From Typhlomys cinereus (taxonomy: Eukaryota; Chordata; Mammalia; Rodentia; Platacanthomyidae), in the NCBI GenBank assembly GCA_023101885.1, contig JALPQD010000245.1:2915376-2979375 (forward strand): a stretch of DNA of 64,000 nt. Reading direction: 5' to 3'. The notes beneath the pieces are model-generated. The model was not told the DNA's origin. It was given only the letters and a program-made list of their open reading frames with translations, and did not search any database. Position 1 is the first letter of the stretch. Each line of letters begins with the position of its first letter. A program made the translations under genes and the position numbers. Shown piece after piece: positions 32,063-42,599 of the stretch.

Positions 32063-32835
32063 GCTTTGCCCCTCCACCAGCTACTTTCTGGTTCACTTAA
32101 GAGGAGAATAATAGTTAATGAAAAATATTGAAGACTTTAAACATCTCTCAAACTTACAGGATACTTTCAATGGGTTGGTAATATGAGGATTTGGAGGAGA
32201 AACTCAAAGATGTTCACGCTGGATAAACATTGGGCATTGGTGATATTGGCTGGCTTTGAGCTGACCTCTGTATTCTTCATGATTATGCTGTTATCAGTGT
32301 CACTGGAGAAATAATGATAACCTTCAGAACTACAGTAGCCAATCCTGAAGCCCTTCCTTGATCTCAGGGGGTGTGGACAGCCACACCATCATCGCCATCC
32401 TCCCACACACCAAGATCTCTTATGTCCTTTTTCCTGTCACCCCGAAGTTCTCTTCACTGCCAACTTCAACTCTTCCACTCGGATGTGTGGAATGCACGGC
32501 CCACTCTGGTGGTATTGTACCCCAAAATGCTGCACAGCAGCTGCACCCTCTCGGCACTGTGCATCCTGCTTCGTGTCCTTCCTTTTCTCAGCTGTTACCT
32601 ACAAGACTCTGTTGACGACCCCCGTGTCCCCAAAGAATCTCTAGACCCACCCTATAGGCAACAAGTGTAAGTGGAGGGGGTGGACATCTCCCATTAGTTC
32701 AAGTTGGTAGATATTCACTAGCTGATGGTCAAGACATAGCACGGTCAGGGCCAACTGAAGGTCTGCATCCTTCTACCCTCTGTAGTTTCAGTAGAATGAC
32801 CCGACTGGGGTCGGATGTGAAGGAGACCAGGTGGG
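32063..32835. other. unassigned sequence
   Basis: Two plus-strand frames (32358-32670) share a CT-rich stretch and end at CAACAAGTGTAAG, a donor-like site. I recognise no protein family and see no clear acceptor. Confidence 0.3.
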
Positions 32836-33199
32836 TGTCATGGCTTGAATGTGACTTGTCCCCCATGGGCTCATGGGTTTGCATCCTTAGCTGGTGTTCA
32901 TGTTTGCAAAGGTCTTGGCACCTTTAGGAGGTGGAGCCTTGCTGGAGGAAGGCGCATCACAGGGGGCGGGTCTTGAAGTTTAGCAGTGTAGTCTGGCTTT
33001 GCAGTTTGTCCCCTGTCCTGTCAGTCCCCATGAGGACTGCTGTGACTTGAGTTACCTCCAGCTTCTGTCGCCCATCACGCTGGTTCAGACACAGTGGACT
33101 CTATATTCCTCTGGAACCGGAAGCCAGATAAATAACTCTTCCTTTTTGCTTAAGGTCATGTCTGAGTATTGTCTCACAGTGGCAGAAAGAACTGTAACT
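32836..33199 (+). mobile_element. ERVL-MaLR-type LTR
   Basis: It starts TGTCATGGCTTGAATGTGAC. It has GGCACCTTTAGGAGGTGGAG (32929), GGAGGAAGGCGCATCACAGG, a 'CTCTGGAACCGGAAGCCAGA' block, AATAAC in place of AATAAA (about 33129), and ends ...GAAAGAACTGTAAC. It lines up with the copies at 26.21, 50.48 and 51.06 kb. Confidence 0.75.
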
Positions 33200-33530
33200 T
33201 CAACAGCGTCTCCAGTCATTAGCATGCAAAGGCCGACTTAGAAACAGGCCAGATGATTGAAACTGAAAGAGCACATAGACTACAGAAAGAAAATAGAGGG
33301 AGGGAGGCTCCAGGAGGTGGAGGGGAAAGGCTATAGGAGGTGGGGTGAAGAATTGTTCTGTGGCGAGTGCAGACAGGTCCCCAGCTAACCACTTAGGAAT
33401 AGCTCTCAGGACACAGATGACAGAGCCTCTTGCAATAAAACCCACTCCCCCTATATTTAGTGAGAATTCTAGCAATGCTTTGGATCTGAAATGCCCTAAG
33501 GGCTCAGGTATTTGACAGTTTGGAGAATGT
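33200..33530. other. unassigned sequence
   Basis: No feature is recognised. Confidence 0.3.
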
Positions 33531-33930
33531 TGCAGTTTGCCTGCATGGTTGCTAACAAATCACTGTCAAATGGCTTAAGGGAGCAAAGGGTTTATTTTCT
33601 TACAATAGTCTGGTTATAGTCTGTAGTCCAGCTTGAAAGAGGAGCATGCACCAACACCAGGGCTGAGGAAACTGGCCACACCATCTCTACATAATGGCTG
33701 AGAGAGGGATGATCCTTACTTGCCAGACCAGCATGTCTGGCCAAGTGTACACAAAGATGCCAACTCTCTCAACCAGCTCTCTGAATTTTATTCCAGGGTC
33801 TAATCCCACCCATCATGGACTGGGCCTTCCCATCAGCTAGACAATCTCCTTAAGGTTTGCTCTGGGGTCAACTCAACCACAAACGTGCCCAGAGCTCAAG
33901 CCCTCAACTGTCAAGTTGACTGCTGTGCCT
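33531..33930 (-). mobile_element. LTR of the TGTCAACTTGAC family
   Basis: Its reverse complement aligns block by block with the LTR at 60492-60913. Shared blocks are CAACTGTCAAGTTGAC (5' end, 33904-33919 on plus), GGAGATTGTCTAGCTGATGG, GGCCCAGTCCATGATGGGTG, a TGGCCAGACATGCTGGTCTG block and the late polyadenylation region. These two copies are close relatives in opposite orientations. Confidence 0.75.
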
Positions 33931-34222
33931 ATGATAGGGAGATTGTGCAGTCTTTTGGACATGAGGCCTTGCTGGGGAATGTAGATTTCTAGGGTGGGCT
34001 CTTGAGCATTACTATCCAGTCCATTCCTCCTTTTCTGTGTCCTGTCTGCTACTGAGATGTAAGGAGGTCACCAAGCACAAGCTCCCCCACTACCATGAAA
34101 TGTACCATAGCTTCCCCTCCACAACTGACTATGTGCCGCTGAACTACGAGCCAAAATAAAAGAAAATCCTTTGCCCTTGAGCTGCTTCCATCAGGCATTT
34201 GGTCACAGGGACAAGATGAGTA
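33931..34222 (+). repeat. LTR-like repeat fragment (MaLR-type)
   Basis: A TGAGGCCTTGCTGGGGAATG core and a 'CGAGCCAAAATAAAAG' polyadenylation region (about 34147-34163) follow the usual order. It abuts the preceding LTR. The 5' end is missing or diverged. Confidence 0.5.
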
Positions 34223-34417
34223 GCTCCTACGGGGTGGGAGGGGGGTGTTCAAGACTATTGTTGCATTTCTGGCTCAGGGGTTAATCAGCCTCTGTCTCCT
34301 GTTTCTTTTTGAAAGACATTTTCTTAGTCAGAGAGCAGAAACTTTGGAGAAAGCCCACCCCTTCTTCCCTGGGTAAGAAAGAGGAGCGAGCAGGTGATGG
34401 GAAAAGCTCAGAGACAC
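34223..34417. other. unassigned sequence
   Basis: No feature is recognised. Confidence 0.3.
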
Positions 34418-34481
34418 CCGGTGGGTTCCCTGCCCGGTGGGTTCCCTGCCCGGTGGGTTCCCTGCCCGGTGGGTTCCCTGC
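34418..34481. repeat. 16 bp minisatellite, 4 perfect units
   Basis: CCGGTGGGTTCCCTGC is repeated four times without mismatch. The absence of divergence suggests a young and possibly length-variable array. Confidence 0.95.
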
Positions 34482-34850
34482 CTGTCTCTCCTGGTCAGCG
34501 GGTCAGGCACATCATTCCCAGGCACTGTCTTGGGATTCAGGGCTGTGCGGGCGAATTGCACTGGATTCTTGCGAATGTCAAGGCATACAGGAAGGAGAAA
34601 GGCATATGATATGAGAACACATCACAGGTTGAAACGAAGGAAAAAGAACAGGACCGTGGCGTGTGAGAAGAGGAGCTAAATAGCTTGCCTTGGCCATGAT
34701 GGAAGGCCGAGGACATCAGGGACAAATCCTGGGGCTCAACGACCTGATGTCTCCTCCTCTTTGCTGCTCTTTGAGTTTGTCCAAGATCTGTCTCCATCCT
34801 GTTCTTGCCATTGCCTTCTGTCAGTGACTGTGCTTAAACATTAACGGTGT
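34482..34850. other. unassigned sequence
   Basis: No feature is recognised. Confidence 0.3.
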
Positions 34851-34998
34851 TGGGCTGGCAAGAGACGGCTTGATGGGAAAGGCACTGACTTGTAAACCTG
34901 GCGACCTATGACCAATTCCCAGAAGTCCACATGGTGGAAGGAGAGAACTGAGTTCTGAGAGTTGTCTTCTAACCTCCACTTATGCCCCACAGCATGTA
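34851..34998 (+). repeat. B3-type SINE, tail lost
   Basis: GGGCTGGCAAGAGACGGCTT is the head. It is followed by GGGAAAGGCACTGACTTG, a CATGGTGGAAGGAGAGAACT body and GTTGTCTTCTAACCTCCAC. Confidence 0.75.
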
Positions 34999-35918
34999 TG
35001 TTCTCTAATGTTAATTTCTGATGGTGATAGATCTTTATGGACCCTCATAAGATGAACTGAAATGTTTGGGCTTTTTCAGGGATGGCTAGTTCTGAAATGA
35101 TGAAGAATTCAATGCACATATTTTTTAATGAGCACAGGGTTAGATGTAGAAATTAAGGTTCTCAAATAAGTGGGAATGGGGGGGGATCTAGCTGCAGGTC
35201 AGAGAAGGAAAACAAATCCATGTTTGTCCTTAGGTGGCAGTGGCAGTGGGAGACAGATTAGCTCAGAAATGGGTTGGTTTAATGTCTTCTAGTGCGCTGC
35301 AGAGTCTGGGCTAAGACACATTGGAAACCACTCAGTCACCTCGATTCTCCAGGGCAGGTGACTTAGGCAAAGGCAGAGTGAGGGTCTACCTGCCTTTTCA
35401 TGTCACCCAACCCCGTCCATTGTATGTTTATAATTCTACTTAAATTGTTCCTTTGCAGGCTGCCTTTGAGTAAGGTATCCCTGTGAGCCAAGTGATAAAA
35501 AGTCCTGTCCTGCTAAATCAGGCCCGTCGCTGTGAACATTCTGGATTTTCACACGCCATGGAAACCGCATCTCTAAGCCCCCACTGCCTGTAGGACTTGT
35601 TTAATGAGCAGCTTCCCTAGTCACCCACATCATGGGGATGGACTCTCTGGATGGAGGATGGAGGAAGTGAAAGAAATTTACCTCCCCCCCTTTTTTAGTA
35701 GAGCATCAGCATCTATGTGAATCTCTAGGAGGAAGAGGGGGCAGAGGGTTGAGCTGGGGTTGGCTGGGGATGTACCAAGACCTTCTCTGGAATCATTAAT
35801 TCAGCAACTCACCTCCTGCTGGGACTGCACATTAACATTAGCATCAAGGAACATTACCAAGGGAAATGTGGCCCAAGTCCTGATAGAGATTCTAATTGAA
35901 GGGAGCAGCTTTGGAAGC
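34999..35918. other. unassigned sequence
   Basis: No repeat or exon is recognised in about 0.9 kb. Confidence 0.35.
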
Positions 35919-35919
35919 C

Positions 35920-35983
<64 letters not shown>

Positions 35984-36023
35984 TCCTTCCTTCCTTCCTT
36001 CCTTCCTTCCTTCCTTCCTTCCT

Positions 36024-36067
<44 letters not shown>

Positions 36068-36069
36068 TT

Positions 36070-36122
<53 letters not shown>

Positions 36123-36160
36123 TTCTCTCTTTCTCTCTTTCTTTCTTTCTTTCTTTCGCT
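35919..36160. repeat. (TTTC)n/(TTCC)n/(TC)n polypyrimidine microsatellite
   Basis: An uninterrupted polypyrimidine strand of about 240 bp starts with (CTTT)n, switches to (CCTT)n at about 35984-36022, returns to (CTTT)n, and then becomes mixed (TC)n. The mirror symmetry of its parts makes intramolecular triplex formation plausible. Frames across it are F/L/S or K/E/R repeats. Confidence 0.95.
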
Positions 36161-36345
36161 CAGACTTTATTTGCATTCATGGGAAGGGGAAGACAACCCA
36201 GGCACAAGAAGATAACATGAAGAGAAAATGATGGACGTGTCGTTTGCAATACCTCATGCAATGCCCTATGCAAACATCGTCTTTTGCTCATACGCACTTG
36301 TAAAGACTAGAAAGGAAAAAAGTTAAGGTACTTAAAGTAGTATAA

Positions 36346-36963
36346 ATGCTACTTCAGCCTCCAATTGTGATTCCCTGTTGGGATACTTTTCCCAAGAGGC
36401 CTTTCCATGACACCTCTCCAGAATTCCTCAGTGTGGTTCTGACAACTTTGGTTCTCCAAGGCATGCTTCCTTTTCAGATCTTGTGGAGGACGTGGAAGAT
36501 GAAAGCCCTTCTCTCCTTCTTGCCCATCAGCTCTGAGGTCTCCTCTTCAAACTCAGGTCCACACACCCCCAGTGTCTTGCAGGATCCTGAGGGGGATGGG
36601 AGGGTAGAGGGCAGGGCAGATCCCGGATCTCAGACTATTCAGTCCACTGATGTCCCTGGAGAGGAAACAGAAGCCAAGCTTGAAATGATTTATGTATCCA
36701 GAGTCTCGGCCTTGGAAGGACCGTATCCAATGGGCAGCACTAGCGCTTTAGATGCAGATAATTATGGAAAAGAAGCTTGGCTTGTGGCCACAGCTCTGAG
36801 TCACAGCTTCCACTTTTCTTCAATTGTTCTGAAAATCCACTGCGAACAATTGAAAGTGGCAACTTTATGGATCTCGGGCCCAGGAGGCCTTAGGCGGCTG
36901 TCTCTTGCCTTCCTAAGCTTCAGCTTAAGAGGCTGGTGCTTGGTTGCTGCAACCTTCTCGTGA
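36346..36963 (+). other. longest non-repeat open frame (205 codons), no recognised family
   Basis: This ATG-to-stop frame lies outside any repeat that I recognise and has mixed composition. No signal peptide, domain or catalytic motif is evident, and the start has no special context. The segment 36760-36880 (GATAATTATGGAAAAGAAGC, an inverted AATTGTTC...GAACAATT pair) may be conserved non-coding DNA. In 64 kb, one frame of this length can arise by chance. Confidence 0.15.
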
Positions 36964-37014
36964 TTCAGTCTGAGATAATGCGCTCTGAGTTCAGGACCAT
37001 CAAACCTGTTTGGA

Positions 37015-37339
37015 TGGGCTGGAGAGGTGGCTCAGGGGTTACGCCTCTGCCTTGCAGGCGGAAGGTCCTGAGTTCGGATCCCAGATCCCACGTATAGACG
37101 CCAGGCGGAAGCGGGGGCGGCCTGCGCTTCTGGTCCTGGTAGGGCGGAGCCTGTGAATCCCAGGGCAGAAGGAGGTGGAGGCGTCCATGGTGGTTCGCGA
37201 ATTCGTCCGTGGTTCTACACACACACAGACACACACACACAGACACGCGCGCACGCGCACATACACACGCATATGCACACAGTTGAATAAATAATAATAA
37301 TTAAAAAAAATTTTTAAAACAAACAAACAAACAAAAAAA
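37015..37339 (+). mobile_element. young B2-superfamily SINE with perfect TSD
   Basis: Full length: TGGGCTGGAGAGGTGGCTCA head, GGTCCTGAGTTCGGATCCC B-box, CpG-rich GGCGGAAGCGGGGGCGGCC body, a TCGTCCGTGGTTCTACAC segment, (CA)n, TTGAATAAATAATAATAATT, then (AAAC)n. AAACCTGTTTGGA flanks it at 37002-37014 and 37340-37352 (13 bp target-site duplication). The many intact CpGs indicate youth. Confidence 0.93.
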
Positions 37340-37352
37340 AAACCTGTTTGGA

Positions 37353-38511
37353 AACTGTCTCACAGACACACCCAAGGGGTGTCTCCTAGATGGTTCTAAA
37401 TCCAGTCAAGTTGATAGTGTTGATTAACCATCTCATGTCTCGTGTCTTTCTGATGCTAACAGTGTGATCTATAAAGGACTACAGCAATCTTTCTCCCAAA
37501 GGAAAATTGACAAGAGATGGGACAGCTCTTAGCAGATCCGTTAATAGTAACGACACAGTTATGGTGTTAAATCTAGCAATTACACAAGTCTTACTCCACG
37601 TCAGGCACTTTGCCAAGTGCATAGTATCTACAGGCACCTTTAAGTTTTTAAAGCGTCCAGATGACATGAATTCAAGACACCCTTTCTCTTCAGAGATGGA
37701 GGTCCAAAGCACCCAGAGATTAGTGTGTATGGTCAAGATTTAGAGGCAAATGTATCTGCAAGCCCAGCTGTCTTTCATCTAGTGTTTATCTTGCATCCAC
37801 CCTTCCTGGGAGGAAGTTTTCTGTAATTATAGAGCAAGAAAGTCCTATGTACATCTTCATGGCTCAGAGTAGGAAAGGAGAGACTGAATCAGCTCTCTGT
37901 CATGTGACAAAGTAATAATGCCCAGACAAGTAGAAGCAAAGGTGAATTGGGGTTCATTAGGTTTTAGTCTGTGATTGGTTTTAATTAGCATCTACTAGGG
38001 CCAGTGTGGTGACCTATAGAGCATTTTAGGCTGAGAGAAAAAATCAGGCAAATGAAGGAAATACACAGAGACACGAAGGAAGGAAAGAACAGCAGGTCGT
38101 GTGAGGGTCACCAGCCCGGAGGAGCAGTGTGAAAATCCCACTACTGATACACTTCTGAAATGTTTATAGTGGGATGCATCCTTGGGACAAGGCTGGGTAC
38201 ACAGCCTCTGAAACGAAGGAAGAATTAGGGGCTGTAATTGGCTGAAGGGGGCGAGGACATGATGAGCAATCAGTCAGTTTCCAGCCAGCCCAATGCATCC
38301 TAAGGGTTTGCATTTCTGGTACGCGGAGGGTCTTCACACAAGCATCTCGACTTTACGAAATTCTCCTCGGTCCCAAACTTTTGCTTTTTCTCCGGGGAAA
38401 TCCTCGGGCATTAGCGGCTCCGACCAATGCCCTGTGCTTTTGATCTGAAAAGAGCGCCCAGCTGAAGCAACCTTTGCTGCTTTCTCAGATGCAAAAGAAA
38501 CCCCCAGTCGG
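37353..38511. other. unassigned sequence
   Basis: About 1.15 kb without a recognised repeat. CpG frequency rises after about 38.3 kb. Confidence 0.35.
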
Positions 38512-38556
38512 CCACAAGATGGTGTCATTCACACAGATGTCCACTAGAGGGCGCGC
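38512..38556 (+). promoter_or_regulatory. CTCF-type motif, with a second weaker one adjacent
   Basis: CCACTAGAGGGCGCGC (38541-38556) matches the published CTCF core CCASYAGRKGGCRSY at every core position checked. A second, weaker copy CCACAAGATGGTGTC starts at 38512 on the same strand, 29 bp upstream. The surrounding sequence is not a recognised repeat. Occupancy cannot be inferred from sequence alone. Confidence 0.6.
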
Positions 38557-39217
38557 CGCAGCTTTGAGGCTGTTGGGGCCGCACAGCACCATGGGAGAGA
38601 TGGCCTGGCCAACCTGCTCACCTCCTGCTGGGGAGAAAGTGAGGAAGAGATTGGTGCCCCAGGACCCCCTCGGAGGCATGTCCAAGCCCCCAGTCCTTGC
38701 CTCCTACAATGCCACCTCCTCCCCAGAGTGTCTCTGGGAACAAGCCTCCTACACAGGACCCGGGGTGACTTAGGATGCAAAGCAGAGCACAGGAATACAT
38801 TTGATCAACACCTCCGCCCTGCATCTCAGGACTGAGTAAGTAACACGGGACACACATGTATGCAGAGCAGAGATCAGCGGCAAGGGGCAATTTGTTTTCT
38901 TTTGGTTGTTTCATATAAAGATGAATCTGGACAAATGACTTTGTTACAAAGAAGCTGTTGAAAAGTGCTAGGGATTGCTCACAAAGAAACCCCACTGCTT
39001 TAAGACCTCTACCCCTTTTCTTCCAATTGACCTGTATCATCATAAGAAGGAAGGGAGTGGGAGAGAGACAGGAATGACAAAATATTCTAATGTTAATGGA
39101 AAAACACGGAGCTAAAATTTTTATTTCTCCAAGTTTCAAAAGACCAACGTAAAAAAGCAGCTTGAAGATTTGTTCATCGCAAGCTATCATTGATATTTGC
39201 ATCACAGTAGACAAAGA
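38557..39217. other. unassigned sequence
   Basis: A 198-codon minus-strand frame (38618-39214) overlaps a 101-codon set of frames on both strands in the GC-richer part. No family is recognised and I do not call it a gene. Confidence 0.3.
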
Positions 39218-39330
39218 CGGGGCTGAATAGATGGCTCAGTGGGTAAACTGAATGCTTGCTATTGAGCCTGACAACCTGCATTGTGAACCCACACAGTAGA
39301 AGGAGAGAACAGATGGGCAAAGGCAAATGA
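39218..39330 (+). repeat. B3-type SINE fragment
   Basis: GGGGCTGAATAGATGGCTCA is the head. It is followed by GTGGGTAAACTGAATGCTTG, CCTGACAACCTGCATTGTG and CACAGTAGAAGGAGAGAAC. The 3' end is missing. Confidence 0.7.
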
Positions 39331-40630
39331 AGGACATTCTCCTTAATTTTAAACTAGAACTCTCAGCACCAATTTGGGATTCTCCCATGACTCAGAGGAC
39401 TTCATTTAAAACTTTAATATGAGCTGTCTCTCAGTGAAAGCACTTGAACCCTATGGCTCATTAACGAGAGCCTAGAAGCTTCCATTTTGGCATACAATGG
39501 CTACCTCACCCTTTACAGCTATTCAAAAAAAAGTTAATGTGTATTAGCAGCCAATTTCACAAGAGGCTAATTACTAGATAACTCAAAAATGTGCTTTGAT
39601 TCTAATCAGAAAACCCAAGGGGTGCTACTTAAAAGATACCTAGAAATCAACAAAGCATTCAAAACCAAGAAGGACCTTGAATAATACCTGAAAAATCAAA
39701 GTAAAATTCATATGGAGAAAAAAATTTTCCCTAAGGATAAAAAATGGAGGTGGATATATTTTTAGGTCTTTGTCCAGGTGTCTGAATCTGTCCTCTAATG
39801 TGTAGCTCACCTCAGGTCCCCAGATATGGTTTCCTTGCTAAAGAGATGGCTATTAGATACAGCTCACAGGCAAGGAGAGATTCTTTCAAGTTTCTGACTT
39901 TGGAAACCATTGAACTTCAATGTACATGGGCAATTATACTGGGGGAGTTTTCAAAGCATTTGGTCATCCTCTTGTGACCAGAAGCTGGAGTGTATAAATT
40001 AATGGACTTTGGGTTTGCAAGGCAGGGCTGGAACTTCCCTTCTTGTCACTTTTCATAAGTAATGATTACAGCATGTGCACTTCTCATCTGATGCTTCCTA
40101 ATCTATGTCTGGTGTGGCAGAATCGCCTGAAATAATTCCGGGAAAGGTAGCAGTCACTATTCATTTGCCTCCATCTGCCACATTAATTCTGATCAGATAG
40201 CCAGTTCCTGTGTAGACAGCGGGTGTCAGAGAGAAGCGGACGTCTCCTGTGTTTGTTTTCTCTTCTCTTTCCTGTCATGTTCTCAGGGTTAGGCATCTGA
40301 AGATAATGCACGGTGGAATTATGGAAACGTATTCTCCAGAAGAGAACTTAGAGCAGAGTTCTTCCTGCTCTCCGATTTTTCCCGTCTCCGACCTCCGAAT
40401 ATAACTTTTGCATTCTGAAACACTGCACGTGGACACACAAAGTTCTGAAATTTCTTCCTTTGTGTGTCTTTTCCCTTGGTGCCTGAGAAGGAAAGATAGG
40501 CAATCTCTCATCCTTATTCTCCATTTGAACTTTGATTCCACTGTGTGGCTGGAATGCAATAAACATCAAATTTAATTGGGCATCCAAAACATTCTAAATG
40601 ATACAATAGTGCTTTTGGAATCACAATGAA
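39331..40630. other. unassigned AT-rich sequence
   Basis: About 1.3 kb of single-copy-looking DNA. A 95-codon minus frame (40275-40559) has no recognisable domain. Confidence 0.35.
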
Positions 40631-40861
40631 TAATTGAGTATGAGGATACTGTTCTCTGTAAAGCAGTCTTGGCTGTTGAAGTTGAGTATAGACATATGTG
40701 TATATTTAGCAAGAATAAAACAAAGGAAAAATACAAGGATAATGTTCCCCAAAAAGCAATCTTTGCCGCTGAAACTGGAGTGTCGCTTTATGCCCATACA
40801 GTACTGTATTCTTTTCTGTGCACCATGTGCCTAGACTGTCTCGAGTGGGAAACAAGGTGAT
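40631..40861 (+). other. open frame with an in-frame degenerate 31-codon duplication
   Basis: A 76-codon frame ends in TGA at 40859-40861. Two segments 93 bp apart (from 40645 and 40738) read as related peptides with pattern D-x-V-x-x-K-A-(V/I)-(L/F)-A-(V/A)-E. The DNA identity is only moderate. AACAAGGTGATG at the end looks like a splice donor, but the upstream side lacks a good acceptor. I do not recognise the sequence. It may be a duplicated non-coding segment. Confidence 0.2.
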
Positions 40862-41815
40862 GGGATTTAAAATCATAACGCTTCTCTGTGCCAGGCATGC
40901 AAAGTGTGTAAACGTATAGACAGATATAGGTAGACGTATCTCTATTCGTTAGTGGTAGCTGCCCGCTACCCTGTGAGCAATTGTTCTCCCCACAGTAGAG
41001 TTGGTGGTCGGCTGCACCCCACACACTGCACTCTTGGGGCTTCTCCAGGTTTTGCAACTTTGATGGGACCTGAAGCAAACACAAGCCAAGATCACAATGG
41101 GGGAGCTATCCCTGAGGGCCCCTCTTAGCATCTGAGGGGAGGTGGCAGAGGACAAAGAAAAGGTCAAGTGTCACCCATCCTGCAGGGTGACTGTCAGATG
41201 CACGCTTCTTGGTGTCTCAGAGGCCTCTGGGGATGCAGAGCCAGGGGCGAGCAGGTGGAACTTGGCCACTTGTCCCAAGTCTCACGGGGGCTTCCTGCTC
41301 TCTCAGTCTTGTTTTTCGTGTGTTCCTCCTCCTCTCCTTGTGCGTCCTCTGCCTTGTCGGCAAGATTCCCACTCTCTCCCTTGACCCTGAGTCTGCACTT
41401 GGAGATGCTAAATACTAAGGCCGTCATCTTCTTGGGATCTTGGGGGGATGTCACAAGGGGATATGGAAGGATGGTGTAGGCGAAGCTCGGAGGTGCTCAC
41501 TTCTAAGCCGGCTGGAGATGGTTCAGTTTTTCATAGATTCTCCCACTAAGGGGATTACAGCTGAGTTGCTCTGAGTTGCAGGGGTGCTGGGGTGTAGGAG
41601 AGATCTATTACTTCAGTACTCAACAGTCACTGGTGGGGTCTGGAGTGGCAGGAGTCATATAAGCTGAAAGCCGGGCCCAGCTAGAGACCCTCAGGCCACA
41701 CCCCCCATGCATAGCAGCGAGAAGAGAAGCCAGGATCCAAGATCCAGGACAGTGAGGCTTGGCATGAAATGGCTGATATGCTTGATATAAAACGAGAGGT
41801 GGTGACGGAGATGTT
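40862..41815. other. unassigned sequence
   Basis: No repeat or exon is recognised. Confidence 0.35.
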
Positions 41816-42120
41816 TATTTTTTCCCTCTTTCCTTTCTTTCTCTCTCCATTCCTTCCTTCCCTCCTTCCCTCCTTCCTTCCTTCCCTCCCTCTTTCCTCT
41901 TTTCCTCTCTCCATTCTTCCCTCCTTCCTCCCTCCCTCCCTTTCTTCTTTGCTTCCTTCCTTCCTCTTTTCCTTCCCTCTATCCTCCCTTCCTCCCTCCT
42001 TCTGCTCATTCCTCCCTCCCTTCTTCCCTCCATTTTCCCTCTCCCTTCCTCCCTCCTCCCTCCATTTCTCCTTCCTTCCCTTCTCTCTCACTTCATTTCT
42101 TCCTTCCTTCTGTTTTTCTT
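41816..42120. repeat. polypyrimidine tract (TTCC/CCCT)n
   Basis: About 300 bp is almost purely C/T on the plus strand with irregular tetranucleotide periodicity. Confidence 0.92.
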
Positions 42121-42123
42121 TGC

Positions 42124-42241
42124 TTTGTTTTAAAATAGCGTCTCACGAGGCAGCAGCCCAGACTAGCTCTGAACTTGGGATGATCCTCCTGCCTCTGACT
42201 GCAGAGTGGTAAGGTAACAGGTGTGCATTACCACCTGGCTT
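42124..42241 (-). repeat. B1-like SINE
   Basis: The minus strand reads AAAGCCAGGTGGTAATGCAC, then CAGAGGCAGGAGGATCATCC, a 'CAGAGCTAGTCTGGGCTGC' segment and a GAGACGCTATTTTAAAA end, the canonical B1 order. The polypyrimidine tract follows its A-rich tail. Confidence 0.75.
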
Positions 42242-42598
42242 TGTATTAGAGTCTTTCATTAAATTGAAAAAAATCCAAAACCTCATGAATTACATGTATT
42301 AATGAATAGCGTTTATTTACCATCTAATTTTGCTGTTGTGAAGCAATGCTAATCTCATTCACTTTACTCCACTCCTGAAATGGATGTTTGGAGTCGGTGA
42401 CACAAAAGCATTAATAATGGCCATCAGGAATGATGCGGGCCAGCGATGGCTCTGACGTAGTGACATCCCCTGTCATCATCACGGTTCTTCACATAAATCA
42501 TTTGATTACCATGGAAACATACGGAGCAAGATAATTTGTCTTAATTTTCTCTGCGAAGAAATGAAAGAGCAGAGAAAGAGAGTATCCAGCCTTGGTGA
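42242..42598. other. unique AT-rich sequence, candidate conserved non-coding element
   Basis: No repeat is recognised. Motif-rich stretches include CATTAATAATGG, TTACCATGGAAAC and AATCATTTGATTACC. Conservation is untested. Confidence 0.3.
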
Positions 42599-42599
42599 T

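Noticed and set aside
35760..36231. 151- and 111-codon frames
   Set aside because: They are the polypyrimidine tract in frame. The short non-repeat N-terminal part has no domain.
38618..39214. 198-codon minus-strand frame
   Set aside because: Overlapping frames on both strands in the same GC-richer block suggest a composition effect. No family is recognised.
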